Part shown: piece after piece, positions 15,408 to 23,644 of the stretch
Layout of the letters: every line of letters starts with the position of its first letter
Numbering within the stretch: the stretch's first letter is position 1
DNA from: Streptococcus danieliae
GTDB lineage: Bacteria; Bacillota; Bacilli; Lactobacillales; Streptococcaceae
Assembly (NCBI RefSeq): GCF_009767945.1
Contig: NZ_WSRS01000005.1
Location: 1 to 32,500 of the forward strand
Reading direction: 5' to 3'
DNA length: 32,500 nucleotides
Made by a program: the position numbers and the translations under genes
Notes under the pieces: generated by a model
The model's database searches: none
What the model saw: the letters and a program-made list of their open reading frames with translations, nothing else
What the model was told of the DNA's origin: nothing

Positions 15408-16523
15408 ATGCCTGCACTTTCCATTCATAAATACGATAAAAGTAATCCCAACTATGTTGACGATTGGATTTCTATATCCGATATTGGAGCTAGCTTTTAT
15501 GGAAAAGTATTAACCTTAGAAGACTATCTTGAAGTCGAAAACCGGTATGTACAAACTATCGAAAAGATTCTAACATTATTTAATATCAATAGCCTTGAGG
15601 TACGGGAGTTAGAAAAATCTTTTAGTCTGCAGTTCCAAAAAAAGACCAGTTTGCTGAATTCTAACCAGTGTCAATTATATCAGCAACTTGATAATGGATT
15701 TTTACTAACTGGAGCAACAATCTCTGAGCTTATCCGATTCAATCTACGCGAAGCCGTCTGGTGCCGTCTCTATAGCCCTGATCTTCAAATCCACTTTGGC
15801 TATGATTATTATATGTATGTCCAAAGTATGGACGCAGAAACACTCGAGCAGTGTAAGGAGATTATTCGTAAAGAGAATCTTTACTATCAAGAATTTGCTT
15901 TCTCCCCTTATCAAATGGAGGAGGAAGACATCCCTATCTTTACCTACACTTGGGGTGATGGGCAAACTAACCCACCTGGGGACTACCACCATGACCTGCG
16001 TATTTCCAAGGATGATCCTCTAAATCGCACCTATACCGAGTGGAGTCACTTTGACGAAATCGGACATGGGCTGGCTTGGGAAGAGTACCAAGCTACAGAA
16101 CAAAAATACCTGCAGTTAGTTTTGGAAGTTTTAAACTTTTTCCAAGTAACCGAAATAACCGTCAGTGGAGGTTTAGGATTTACCAGTGTTCAAAAACTCG
16201 GAGTCCCTGCACATTATTTCTCGCCTCAAGAAGAAACACTGTACCAAAAAATATATGATTACCGTGAAAATATCGAGGATTGGACAATTGAATCCTTCCA
16301 CATTCAAAAAGAGGATTTCTCAACCCTCTTCCAGATTATTTTCAAAGATAGACTTAGTACTTGGATCATTACCGATCCCCTCACCATCCAATTCGATTCC
16401 TCCTACCGGCTCTACCTCTCCTTCTATGGCCACAAAAAGGAAGTCCAGCAACTGGTTGAAAAACAGAGCCTTTACTGGCAGGAGCGGCAACCGCCCTACC
16501 ATGAGACTGTCGATTTTAGTTAA
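15408..16523 (+). CDS. Candidate immunity protein, paralogue 3 (intact)
   Basis: A 371-aa protein with the same two-half architecture as paralogue 1 ('MPALSIHKYDKSNPNY', hinge 'YTWGDGQTNPPGDYHHDL', C-half 'SSYRLYLSFYGHKKEVQQL'). GAGAGGAG precedes the ATG; it begins 17 bp after paralogue 2, the same spacing as between 1 and 2, so the three arose by unit duplication. It differs from paralogue 1 mainly in the third quarter (about residues 215-310). A strong terminator follows, so the LysM gene and the three paralogues may form one transcript ending at 16568. No recognised Pfam family; immunity is inferred from position. Confidence 0.75.
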   Translation: MPALSIHKYDKSNPNYVDDWISISDIGASFYGKVLTLEDYLEVENRYVQTIEKILTLFNINSLEVRELEKSFSLQFQKKTSLLNSNQCQLYQQLDNGFLLTGATISELIRFNLREAVWCRLYSPDLQIHFGYDYYMYVQSMDAETLEQCKEIIRKENLYYQEFAFSPYQMEEEDIPIFTYTWGDGQTNPPGDYHHDLRISKDDPLNRTYTEWSHFDEIGHGLAWEEYQATEQKYLQLVLEVLNFFQVTEITVSGGLGFTSVQKLGVPAHYFSPQEETLYQKIYDYRENIEDWTIESFHIQKEDFSTLFQIIFKDRLSTWIITDPLTIQFDSSYRLYLSFYGHKKEVQQLVEKQSLYWQERQPPYHETVDFS

Positions 16524-16539
16524 CTCCCTCCAATCCACA

Positions 16540-16569
16540 AAAAGAGCTCTGCCAGGCAGAGCTCTTTTT
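16540..16569. terminator. Terminator ending the toxin-immunity cluster
   Basis: AAAGAGCTCTGCC (16541-16553) pairs with GGCAGAGCTCTTT (16555-16567), followed by Ts. It is 20 bp beyond the third paralogue. The next 118 bp to the HAD gene hold no gene. Confidence 0.9.
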
Positions 16570-16665
16570 TGGAGATTATTATGAAAAAGAAAAGTTTTAG
16601 GAGTCAAATTAAGAGGTTTTCTTAATTTGTGACTCTAGTATAGCCAAGTCACCTTAAAGCAAACT

Positions 16666-16682
16666 TAATACTCTTTCTATTT
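16666..16682. repeat. 17-bp inverted repeat, left copy
   Basis: TAATACTCTTTCTATTT here is the exact reverse complement of 18642-18658. The pair brackets the HAD and MATE genes. No transposase or target duplication is seen. Confidence 0.5.
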
Positions 16683-16686
16683 TCCT

Positions 16687-17289
16687 TCAAATTTGCAAAA
16701 ATGGTAACTTCGAAATATCCCCCAAGTGCTCAATCGCCTGACTCTCTGGGTGGTTCAAAAAATTGATAGACTGGATTCCCGCTGCCAGGGCAGCTTCAAT
16801 ATCCAGCAGGCGATCACCAATATAGTAGGTCTGATCGGGATTCAATTTGTACTTGTCCAGCAAATAGTAGAGGGCCCCCGGATCCGGTTTCCGCGCAAAG
16901 CCATCGCTGGCGGTCACCACCTCCCGGAAGTAGGCAGCCAAATCCAGGCGCTCCAAGAGCGGGTGGGCTTCCCCATCCTTGTGGGTAAACACAAACTGCT
17001 GAATCCCCTGTTCTTCCGCCCAGTCCAAGATCTCCCGAGCCCCCGGTAACAAACGGATTTCCCCACTGAATTGCGGTAAAGCCTTTTGGTACAGAGGTTT
17101 CAAATTGCTGCCGGTTTCTTTTTCAATTTTTTCAAAAAAATCCTTAACAGAGGTTGCCAAAATATGTCGGCGAATAGCCTCCTTGTCAAAAGGGTAATCC
17201 GTGTTTCCCAAGGCCTCTTGAATGGCAGCCAAGATGGCTTCATAAGAATCCAAGAGCGTCCCATCCAAATCCCAAATAAAAGCAGTCAT
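16687..17289 (-). CDS. HAD-superfamily phosphatase
   Basis: A 200-aa cytoplasmic hydrolase of HAD subfamily IA (phosphoglycolate-phosphatase/beta-phosphoglucomutase-like). All four motifs are present: 'DLDGT' with Asp7 nucleophile and Asp9, Thr102 in 'FTHKD', Lys134 in 'RKPDP', and Asp159/Asp163 in 'GDRLLDIEAA'. The helical cap is at about 15-80. Substrate cannot be told from sequence. Its start overlaps the end of the MATE gene as ATGA, with AAAGGAG inside the MATE coding end, so the pair is cotranscribed and translationally coupled. Confidence 0.88.
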   Translation of the reverse strand: MTAFIWDLDGTLLDSYEAILAAIQEALGNTDYPFDKEAIRRHILATSVKDFFEKIEKETGSNLKPLYQKALPQFSGEIRLLPGAREILDWAEEQGIQQFVFTHKDGEAHPLLERLDLAAYFREVVTASDGFARKPDPGALYYLLDKYKLNPDQTYYIGDRLLDIEAALAAGIQSINFLNHPESQAIEHLGDISKLPFLQI

Positions 17290-18563
17290 ACCTGCTCCTT
17301 TCTATACAAACGGTAATGACGTCTGAGCCACCACCAACGAAAACCATTGTCCACAAGCGTTCCAATCCAGATGCCAACCAAACCCCAGCCCAGCCAATGG
17401 CCGAACAAGGCTCCACAGCCTAACCGCAGCACCCACATACCAATACTGGTCGCATAAAAAGGCAAACGAGCATTGCCCAAGCCCTGCCACAAACTGGTAT
17501 AGATCAGGGTCCCAGCTGTCATGGGCGTCCCCAAGAGCGCGAACAGCAACACTGTTTGGCTGGCGGCTAAAACCTGGGGCTGGCTATTGTAAAGTTGCGT
17601 CAGGGGCTGCCCCAAGAGGTAAAAGACCTGGGCGATTGGGACCATCAAGACCAAGGTCCAGAAATAGAGACGCCGGGTCAAGATATCCACCTGTTCCCAG
17701 TCCTCCTGCCCCCGGGCCTGGGCAATCAAGATAACTCCCGCTGTGGCCATCCCTAGGGCTGGCATCCCACTGAATTGAATCAAGGTTTCGCCAATCGCAT
17801 TTCCGGCGACCACTTCTGTTCCAAAGGAGACGACCAGAACCATCAGCAGAAAATCACCTAAACGCATCATCAGACGTTCCCCCGCAGCCGGGAGGGCAAA
17901 ACTTACCAAGCTCCAATCCCAAGTCCAGGAAGATCCTAGGAGAGGAAAGGGAACCCGCCACCAAAGATAAAGTGTTCCCAACAAACGGGCTAGGACTGTC
18001 CCCAGGGCAACCCCCAGCAAACCTCCATCTAGGCCATAAAGAAACACAAGGGAGAGTATCACATTTAAGAAATTAGCCAGTAAACTAACCCACATGGGTT
18101 CCTGGGGCCTGCCCCAGGTTCGCAAAATCGCCCCTAGGCTCATCATCAGGCCTTGAAATAGGATGGTCCCCCCGACTAAACTGAGGTAGAGACCACCAGT
18201 CTGGGCCACCGCTAGATCTGTTCCCATCAAGGCCAGCATCGCAGGACCTGCCACCACCGCCAGCAAGCCCAAGACCAGGGCCAACAAGACGGTTAAAGCC
18301 AAGCCCGATCGGGCCAACTGCTGGGCTTCCTCCTCGTTTGTAGCCTGAGCCTTGGCCACAAAACTAGACAAGGTTGCCACCAAGGCTAAAAACAAGGCCT
18401 GATAAATTGCTAACACACTGGAAGCCAAGGACACACCTGAAAGAGCCACCAAACCAAGACTAGCCACTAGATAGGAGTCGACCACTCCCATCACCATCTG
18501 TAAAAAATTCTCCAACATGGCCGGCAAGGCCACATTAAAAATCCGCCGATTGACATTGTTCAT
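17286..18563 (-). CDS. MATE-family efflux transporter
   Basis: A 425-aa integral membrane protein with about 12 hydrophobic helices in two similar halves, as in MATE (MatE) exporters. Recognisable parts are 'NVALPAMLENFLQMVMGVVDSYLVA' split over the first helix and 'ALGMATAGVILIAQARGQ' in the second half. Members export cationic drugs, dyes or metabolites using Na+ or H+; the cargo here is unknown. ATG 18563 has no SD. The extended -10 TGC TATACT ends 6 nt before it, so the mRNA may be leaderless. It overlaps the HAD gene by 4 bp. A terminator for the upstream acyltransferase lies at 18583-18608, directly upstream of this promoter. Confidence 0.88.
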   Translation of the reverse strand: MNNVNRRIFNVALPAMLENFLQMVMGVVDSYLVASLGLVALSGVSLASSVLAIYQALFLALVATLSSFVAKAQATNEEEAQQLARSGLALTVLLALVLGLLAVVAGPAMLALMGTDLAVAQTGGLYLSLVGGTILFQGLMMSLGAILRTWGRPQEPMWVSLLANFLNVILSLVFLYGLDGGLLGVALGTVLARLLGTLYLWWRVPFPLLGSSWTWDWSLVSFALPAAGERLMMRLGDFLLMVLVVSFGTEVVAGNAIGETLIQFSGMPALGMATAGVILIAQARGQEDWEQVDILTRRLYFWTLVLMVPIAQVFYLLGQPLTQLYNSQPQVLAASQTVLLFALLGTPMTAGTLIYTSLWQGLGNARLPFYATSIGMWVLRLGCGALFGHWLGWGLVGIWIGTLVDNGFRWWWLRRHYRLYRKEQV

Positions 18564-18569
18564 AAGTCT

Positions 18570-18578
18570 AGTATAGCA
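18570..18578 (-). promoter_or_regulatory. Extended -10 promoter of the MATE gene, leaderless type
   Basis: Minus strand TGC TATACT, then AGACTT, then ATG. The same geometry occurs at polA and ruvB. No SD and no good -35. Confidence 0.5.
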
Positions 18579-18582
18579 AAAT

Positions 18583-18608
18583 GAGGCTGGGTTCTAGACA
18601 CCAGCCTC
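18583..18608 (-). terminator. Terminator after the second OatA-like gene
   Basis: GAGGCTGG (18583-18590) pairs with CCAGCCTC (18601-18608), followed on the minus strand by ATTTT. It has the same stem type as the hairpins after pyrP, polA and prs. Confidence 0.65.
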
Positions 18609-18641
18609 CTGCTATTTCAATTTGATACTACTTCCATTTTC

Positions 18642-18658
18642 AAATAGAAAGAGTATTA
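18642..18658. repeat. 17-bp inverted repeat, right copy
   Basis: Exact reverse complement of 16666-16682, about 2 kb away. It lies just after the second OatA-like gene's stop. Confidence 0.5.
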
Positions 18659-18665
18659 GAAAGGA

Positions 18666-20465
18666 TTAGGGTTTGGTCGGAGCATCCTGGGCCTTCTTCA
18701 AGGCATCCCGAACGGTCTTGGCGTATAGTTTTCCACCCTGAGCAATGCCACTGGCATTGGCTCCAAAGTGAACATCGTCGGTTCCGTACCAGATTTCAGG
18801 ATTGTCGACAGCTGTCTGATACCAATCCGCTACCAGTACATAGTCATACTGCTCCGCTAGCTTGAGCATATAATCTCGGGTCCGGTTGGCAATCGCATTG
18901 GGATTGTCCAGAACCCGACCATCATAAGGTGTTACCAGGATCAAACGATGACCTGCTGGTAGGCTCTTAACCAATTGATCCAGCTGGTCCATGTAGTCAT
19001 TCACCTCATTAACCCCTAGAGCAATGATCACATCTGTCACCAGAGTTCCATTTTTAGCAGCCTTTTTCAGCATTTTCTGGCCATCAATCAAATTCCGCGA
19101 CACAGCCGCATCCATATCGAGCCCGGGTAGGACTTCATGTAACCAGTCACTGGCCCGCAGGGCCACCGAGTCACCAACCAGCGTTGCCCCGTCAGCGATC
19201 GCATCAGGATTCTCCGTGCGAACCCGCATTGACCGCATTTGTTGGCTGGCTTGTTGTAGACTATTCCCCACCAGATTGGCCTCAAAACTGCCCATCATTG
19301 GACTGGTCACCACCCCGATGCCCCAAGCAGTTACCAACAGGAGCGGTAGAACCCACCCTTTCCAGCCCAGGCTGGGAAGCGCCACTGGCGTACCCAAGAT
19401 TTTCGGATTTTTCCCTTGCAACATTGGTTCCAAGAGGTAAAAAGAAAAAGCAGCCAAGATCAGAGAAAACAGCGTGGTTAGGAAAACAGCTTGATGATGT
19501 CCCATCCATTCGGAAAAAATCAAATAAAGGGGCCAATGGAAGAGATAAACTCCGTAAGAGGTGCTGGCTAGGAAGTCCAGTAGCCGTGGTTCCTTGAGCC
19601 GGGTCTTCTCATGTAAGATACGTGTGGTCAGGATCATCATCCCCGCCAAAAGGGAGGCTGCCAAGAGACCCAGAGTATAGGTCCACAAGGACTCAAAGGG
19701 GAGAAAACGAGCCAGTGCAATCGACAGCCCCAAGGCTCCCAGATAAACCAACAGGGTCTTGCCCAAACTCCACTTCTGGATCAGACTCCGCAACAACATG
19801 CCCTGGTGCTGCAAGCCCGTCAAGGCAGCTAGACTCGATCCTACAAAAAAGGGGAAACTGTGTGATAAGGTTGAGAAATATAAATTGGAAACATTGTCCG
19901 TTGTGAAAGTTCCAATCAACATACTGATGTAAGACACCAGAAGAAAACCGGTTGATACCAAAAATACCTGACTCTTAAACCGGCGAATATCTTTCGAGCC
20001 ACGCGCCACAAACGCTAACACTAGTACCCAAACCAGGTAGTAGTGCACCTCTAAAGCCAAACTCCAGGTATGCAAAAAGAGATGAGGAATAAATTGACTT
20101 TCATAACTCCCCCCCAGAAGTATCTCATACCAGTTGGTTACAAACCCTAAAGCCCCTGCCGTCTGGGTGCCGATATCCACCCGAAAATCGGACTTAACAA
20201 ACAAGATCAAGGGGGCAACCACCAAGAGCATCAAAACCAAAGGTGGCACAATCCGATAGAGCCGCCGTTTCAGGTAAGCTACCAGATCAATCTTCTTAGT
20301 TTTCCCAACTTCCTCAATCAATAGCGCTGTGATTAGAAAACCTGAGAAGGTGAAGAAGATATCTACCCCAATAAAACCGCCTGGTAATTGCTCCTTATAA
20401 AAGTGATAAATCAGGACAAAGAGCAGCCCTGTGATCCGAATAAGAGAAAACCATTTAATTCTCAT
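18666..20465 (-). CDS. OatA-like O-acetyltransferase, second paralogue
   Basis: A 599-aa protein with the same architecture as 2096-3916. Residues 1 to about 370 form the acyltransferase-3 membrane domain ('FTFSGFLITALLI', 'HTWSLALEVHYYLVW'). Residues about 420-599 are the outer SGNH domain, with Ser433 in GDS, Asp563 and His566 in 'TDDVHFGAN'. It is expected to acetylate peptidoglycan or another surface glycan. Its start overlaps the MORN gene by 11 bp, so it is the last gene of the phosphatase-MORN-acyltransferase operon, an arrangement seen in other streptococci. It differs from the first copy through most of the linker and membrane loops, so it is not a recent duplicate. Confidence 0.88.
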   Translation of the reverse strand: MRIKWFSLIRITGLLFVLIYHFYKEQLPGGFIGVDIFFTFSGFLITALLIEEVGKTKKIDLVAYLKRRLYRIVPPLVLMLLVVAPLILFVKSDFRVDIGTQTAGALGFVTNWYEILLGGSYESQFIPHLFLHTWSLALEVHYYLVWVLVLAFVARGSKDIRRFKSQVFLVSTGFLLVSYISMLIGTFTTDNVSNLYFSTLSHSFPFFVGSSLAALTGLQHQGMLLRSLIQKWSLGKTLLVYLGALGLSIALARFLPFESLWTYTLGLLAASLLAGMMILTTRILHEKTRLKEPRLLDFLASTSYGVYLFHWPLYLIFSEWMGHHQAVFLTTLFSLILAAFSFYLLEPMLQGKNPKILGTPVALPSLGWKGWVLPLLLVTAWGIGVVTSPMMGSFEANLVGNSLQQASQQMRSMRVRTENPDAIADGATLVGDSVALRASDWLHEVLPGLDMDAAVSRNLIDGQKMLKKAAKNGTLVTDVIIALGVNEVNDYMDQLDQLVKSLPAGHRLILVTPYDGRVLDNPNAIANRTRDYMLKLAEQYDYVLVADWYQTAVDNPEIWYGTDDVHFGANASGIAQGGKLYAKTVRDALKKAQDAPTKP

Positions 20466-20877
20466 CTTGATAGATTCCTTGTTTAAAAGTTCCAGTATAG
20501 GCGACCTTATCCTCTGTTACCAACTCTCCTTTTCCATCTGGTTTTCCATTGGTAAATTGACCCGTGTAACGCCAACCGTCCTTAGATTTAAAGGTCCCAT
20601 GACCCTGGAAGGCCCCATTTTTAAACTCACCTTCATAGACATCACCGTTCTCATAGGTCAGTTTACCCTGACCTGTTATTTTTCCACGCACCAGGGTTCC
20701 CTCATAGGTCATTTTGCCATCGTTTAAGGCAATCTTCCCCCTCATGGGGATTCCAGATGCAAAAACCCACAGGGCACAAAGAAGGATCACCAATCCTGTC
20801 ATCAATTCAAAACCCGACCGTTTCCAACGAATCCCCTTGGAAGCGGTTGGTTTCTTTTTAGCTACTTGTCCTGCCAT
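20455..20877 (-). CDS. Membrane-anchored MORN-repeat protein
   Basis: A 140-aa protein. One N-terminal membrane segment (about 29-47, 'FELMTGLVILLCALWVFAS') follows a Lys/Arg-rich head. After it come about four MORN repeats ('YEGTLVRGKITGQGKLTY', 'YEGEFKNGAFQGHGTF', 'YTGQFTNGKPDGKGEL', 'YTGTFKQGIY'). The orientation places the repeats outside the cell. Function is unknown. The ATG at 20877 is preferred over an upstream in-frame codon because TAGGAG lies 7 nt before it and because it overlaps the phosphatase stop as TGATG. Its 3' end overlaps the acyltransferase start, which implies coupled translation and perhaps a shared role in envelope modification. Confidence 0.85.
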   Translation of the reverse strand: MAGQVAKKKPTASKGIRWKRSGFELMTGLVILLCALWVFASGIPMRGKIALNDGKMTYEGTLVRGKITGQGKLTYENGDVYEGEFKNGAFQGHGTFKSKDGWRYTGQFTNGKPDGKGELVTEDKVAYTGTFKQGIYQDEN

Positions 20878-21299
20878 CACAATTCTCCTACTTTTTCTTT
20901 CCATTCTTGACAGCCTTGACGAACGAGACGGTAGGTTTCCTCAAAATCACCGGTGTACCACGGATCAGGTACTTCACCGTCAATTAAGGGATGAATCTTA
21001 TCCAAGGCTTCTTGAGGGGCCATCGCTTGTAAATCTTTCAGATTCGATCGGTCCATGGCCAGAATTAAATCGGCCTCAAGAAAGTCTTTTTGGGAAATTT
21101 GTTGGGACTGTTTCGATAAATCGTAGGGAATTTGGTATTTTTGCAGAATCGCTTGGGTCCCTTGATGGATTGGATTACCATGTTCCCACGTCGAAGTGGC
21201 ACGACTTTCTACATCCCAAGAGGGCATTTCCTGCTTCATCACAAACTCCGCCATCGGGCTGCGACAAATATTTCCTAAGCAAACCATAATCACATTCAT
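20877..21299 (-). CDS. Low-molecular-weight protein tyrosine phosphatase
   Basis: A 140-aa cytoplasmic phosphatase with the P-loop 'CLGNICRS' (Cys7 nucleophile, Arg13) and the acid 'DPWY' (Asp112). It removes phosphate from protein tyrosines; in streptococci such enzymes are linked to capsule and virulence control, but the target here is unknown. The ribosome site GGAGGGGAGG is very strong. First gene of the operon with the MORN protein and acyltransferase. In related genomes it follows ruvB directly; here a CPBP gene on the opposite strand separates them, and the operon has its own promoter at 21318-21326. Confidence 0.93.
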   Translation of the reverse strand: MNVIMVCLGNICRSPMAEFVMKQEMPSWDVESRATSTWEHGNPIHQGTQAILQKYQIPYDLSKQSQQISQKDFLEADLILAMDRSNLKDLQAMAPQEALDKIHPLIDGEVPDPWYTGDFEETYRLVRQGCQEWKEKVGEL

Positions 21300-21317
21300 A
21301 TCGTATACCTCCCCTCC

Positions 21318-21326
21318 ATTATAACA
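21318..21326 (-). promoter_or_regulatory. Extended -10 promoter of the phosphatase operon
   Basis: Minus strand TGT TATAAT followed directly by GGAGGGGAGG and the ATG about 18 nt on. The leader would be only about 12 nt, just enough for the SD. No strong -35. Confidence 0.55.
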
Positions 21327-21504
21327 TATAAGGAAAGGGTGAATAAAAGAATTTCTGAACCTCTATGGAGATAGTGACTTCATGAATCAGGTTTTTCTAA
21401 GTATTACATATCATTATTTGTATATTTATGATAAAATGAATCTAGAAAAGCTATTTCCAGTCAATGACTCCATTGAATAACGTGAAAAACGGAGGAAGAA
21501 TGAG

Positions 21505-22416
21505 ATGATGCAAAAAAGAATATTAGAAAACACGACCAAACGGTATGAAAAACTGCCCGCATGGCTAATGATTATTCTTGCCTGTTTGATGGTAGAACTT
21601 TTCTTTATCGGCGGTACTGTGATTGGGGGCCTCATCCTTGCCGTTCTTTCAATGCCCTTCCTGATTTCTAATCTAGGGAATCTGGATGCAATCATTGAAA
21701 CGTTTACTCACCTATATGTTCAACTGGGGATATTTGCCTTTATTATGCTGATACTTTTCGCCTGGGTGAAATGGTACGAGAAACGCCCCATTTCTAGCCT
21801 TGGATTTTTCAAAACAAATTATTTGCTTGAAATTCTAAAAGGTTGGGGAGTGGGAATGCTAACCTTCAGCTGTTCCTTAGGACTGAGCTATCTTTTTGGC
21901 GGTGTTGTATTAAACCGTATCGATTTTTCAGGTAACACTCTCCTCTTTGTCCTATCAACTATCCCATTTTGGTTGATTCAAGGAGGTACCGAAGAACTTC
22001 TAACCCGTGCTTGGCTTCTACCGATTATCAACAAACGTTCAAACCTTGCTCTTGCAATTGGCATCTCGAGTACTCTTTTTGGAATCATACACTTGGGTAA
22101 TAACAATGTGACTGTCTTATCCATTTTAAGCATCATCTTATCTGGGGTATTCATGGCTCTCTACATGCTTAAGACCGACAATATCTGGGGTGTTGCAGGT
22201 CTGCACGGTGCTTGGAATTTCACACAAGGCAATATTTTCGGAGTTGCCGTCAGCGGTACAACTACTGGTCCTTCGCTCTTTTCATTTGAAACAAAAACTG
22301 GTGTAGCAGAATGGATTTCAGGTGGATCCTTTGGAACTGAAGGTAGCATCATGGCAAGCATCATCTTACTTCTTGGAATTATTTATTTAGCCCTTCAATT
22401 GAAAAAAGAAAACTAA
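21505..22416 (+). CDS. CPBP-family intramembrane protease-like protein
   Basis: A 303-aa polytopic membrane protein of the CAAX-protease/Abi (CPBP) family. The three motifs are present: EExxxR in 'TEELLTRAW' (about 162-170), FxxxH in 'FGIIHLG' (about 192-198) and HxxxN in 'LHGAWNF' (about 233-239). These form the putative zinc site, so the protein may be an active intramembrane peptidase. Some members give self-immunity to bacteriocins; nothing here identifies such a partner. GGAGGA lies 8 nt before ATG 21505 (a second ATG follows at once). It is the only plus-strand gene inside the ruvB-phosphatase region and is A+T-richer than its neighbours, which fits insertion. A weak extended -10 (TGA TAAAAT) lies at 21429-21437. 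Confidence 0.88.
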   Translation: MMQKRILENTTKRYEKLPAWLMIILACLMVELFFIGGTVIGGLILAVLSMPFLISNLGNLDAIIETFTHLYVQLGIFAFIMLILFAWVKWYEKRPISSLGFFKTNYLLEILKGWGVGMLTFSCSLGLSYLFGGVVLNRIDFSGNTLLFVLSTIPFWLIQGGTEELLTRAWLLPIINKRSNLALAIGISSTLFGIIHLGNNNVTVLSILSIILSGVFMALYMLKTDNIWGVAGLHGAWNFTQGNIFGVAVSGTTTGPSLFSFETKTGVAEWISGGSFGTEGSIMASIILLLGIIYLALQLKKEN

Positions 22417-22424
22417 CTCCGCCC

Positions 22425-22469
22425 AATCAATAAGAGGCAGGTCCACTTGGAACCTGCCTCTTATTGATT
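22425..22469. terminator. Terminator with perfect 18-bp stem
   Basis: Positions 22425-22442 pair perfectly with 22452-22469 around a 9-nt loop, 8 bp after the CPBP stop. The lower stem is A/T-rich, so it may act on both strands. Confidence 0.85.
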
Positions 22470-22490
22470 TTGTCCTTCAGATACGAAGAT

Positions 22491-22636
22491 TAGACTTCCT
22501 GCAAAACAGTGACAGAACCTAAGATTTATCGGAGTCATCACTTGAAAAAGACTGAGTTACAAAATGTTTCAGTGTGGTTATGCGATCTATCCTGCTGAGA
22601 AATGGGATCTAATACATTAGTTCCGCAGGAAGTCTA
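22491..22636. mobile_element. 142-bp TA-flanked mini-element beside ruvB
   Basis: GACTTCCTGC at 22493 is matched by its exact inverse ending at 22634, and both sides are flanked by TA (22491-22492, 22635-22636). This is the form of a MITE inserted at a TA site, as known for IS630/Tc1-type elements such as the pneumococcal RUP. It contains no open frame. It touches the ruvB stop codon, so it may also have supplied that gene's 3' end. The identity with RUP is not established. Confidence 0.5.
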
Positions 22637-23638
22637 TTAATTTGTTCCTGGTAAAGGATAGCCCAAATGTTCATAAGCTTTTGCAGTAGCCTGACGGCCA
22701 CTGCGAGTGCGGATAATAAAGCCTTGTTGAATCAGGTAGGGTTCGTACATGTCTTCAACCGTCTCTCGCTCTTCTGCAATATTAATGGCGATAGTCGACA
22801 GACCAACAGGACCTCCATTGTAGAGCTCAATCATGGTGCGGAGAATTTTCTGATCCACATAGTCCAAACCCTCCTGGTCTACGTCTAACATGGTCAGAGC
22901 TTGATGAGTCATCTCCCGATTGATGATTCCTTCTCCTTTAATCTGCGCAAAATCGCGAACACGCTTGAGCAGGCGGTTGGCAATCCGAGGTGTTCCCCGA
23001 CTCCGACGAGCCAGCTCAATGGCAGCTTCTGGTAAAATCTCTGTTTCAAAAATAGCTGCCGTTCGCTCCACAATCTCTGTCAAATCGTTGAGTTCATAGT
23101 ATTCCATGTGGGCATTAATCCCAAAGCGAGCCCGTAAGGGATTGGACAACATTCCTGCCCGTGTCGTTGCACCAATCAATGTAAAAGGCGGTAATTGCAG
23201 ATGCACTGAGCGACTGGTTTCGCCACTGCCAATCATAATGTCCACATAAAAATCCTCCATAGCACTATAAAGAATCTCTTCGACAGCCATGGGCATGCGA
23301 TGGATTTCATCAATAAAAAGGACATCGCCTGGTTCCAAGTCATTCAAAAGAGCTACCAAATCCCCAGCCTTTTCAATCACTGGACCTGAGGTTTGCTTGA
23401 GATTGACCCCCAATTCATTTGCGATAACAAAGGCCATAGTCGTTTTTCCCAAACCGGGAGGACCAAACAACAAGGTGTGATCCAAAGATTCATCCCGTAA
23501 TTTTGCGGCCTCAATAAAAATCTTTAATTGCTCCTTGACCTTTCCCTGGCCAATATATTCCTGAAAATTTTGCGGACGAAGACTTCCTTCAATCAGACTA
23601 TCCTCTTCCCTTTGTTCCATATCCACTAATCTAGTCAT
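22637..23638 (-). CDS. ruvB: Holliday junction branch migration ATPase
   Basis: A 333-aa AAA+ motor that forms hexameric rings and, with RuvA, drives branch migration in recombination and repair. The Walker A 'GPPGLGKT' is at 59-66, Walker B 'DEIH' at 110-113, and the sensor and arginine region is 'GATTRAGML' and '[12 protein letters not shown]', followed by a winged-helix C-terminus ('[20 protein letters not shown]'). Length is normal. The start 'MTRLVD' aligns with other streptococcal RuvB starts; there is no SD, and an extended -10 ends 6 nt before the ATG. ruvA is not in the window. Confidence 0.98.
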   Translation of the reverse strand: MTRLVDMEQREEDSLIEGSLRPQNFQEYIGQGKVKEQLKIFIEAAKLRDESLDHTLLFGPPGLGKTTMAFVIANELGVNLKQTSGPVIEKAGDLVALLNDLEPGDVLFIDEIHRMPMAVEEILYSAMEDFYVDIMIGSGETSRSVHLQLPPFTLIGATTRAGMLSNPLRARFGINAHMEYYELNDLTEIVERTAAIFETEILPEAAIELARRSRGTPRIANRLLKRVRDFAQIKGEGIINREMTHQALTMLDVDQEGLDYVDQKILRTMIELYNGGPVGLSTIAINIAEERETVEDMYEPYLIQQGFIIRTRSGRQATAKAYEHLGYPLPGTN

Positions 23639-23644
23639 GGGTCT

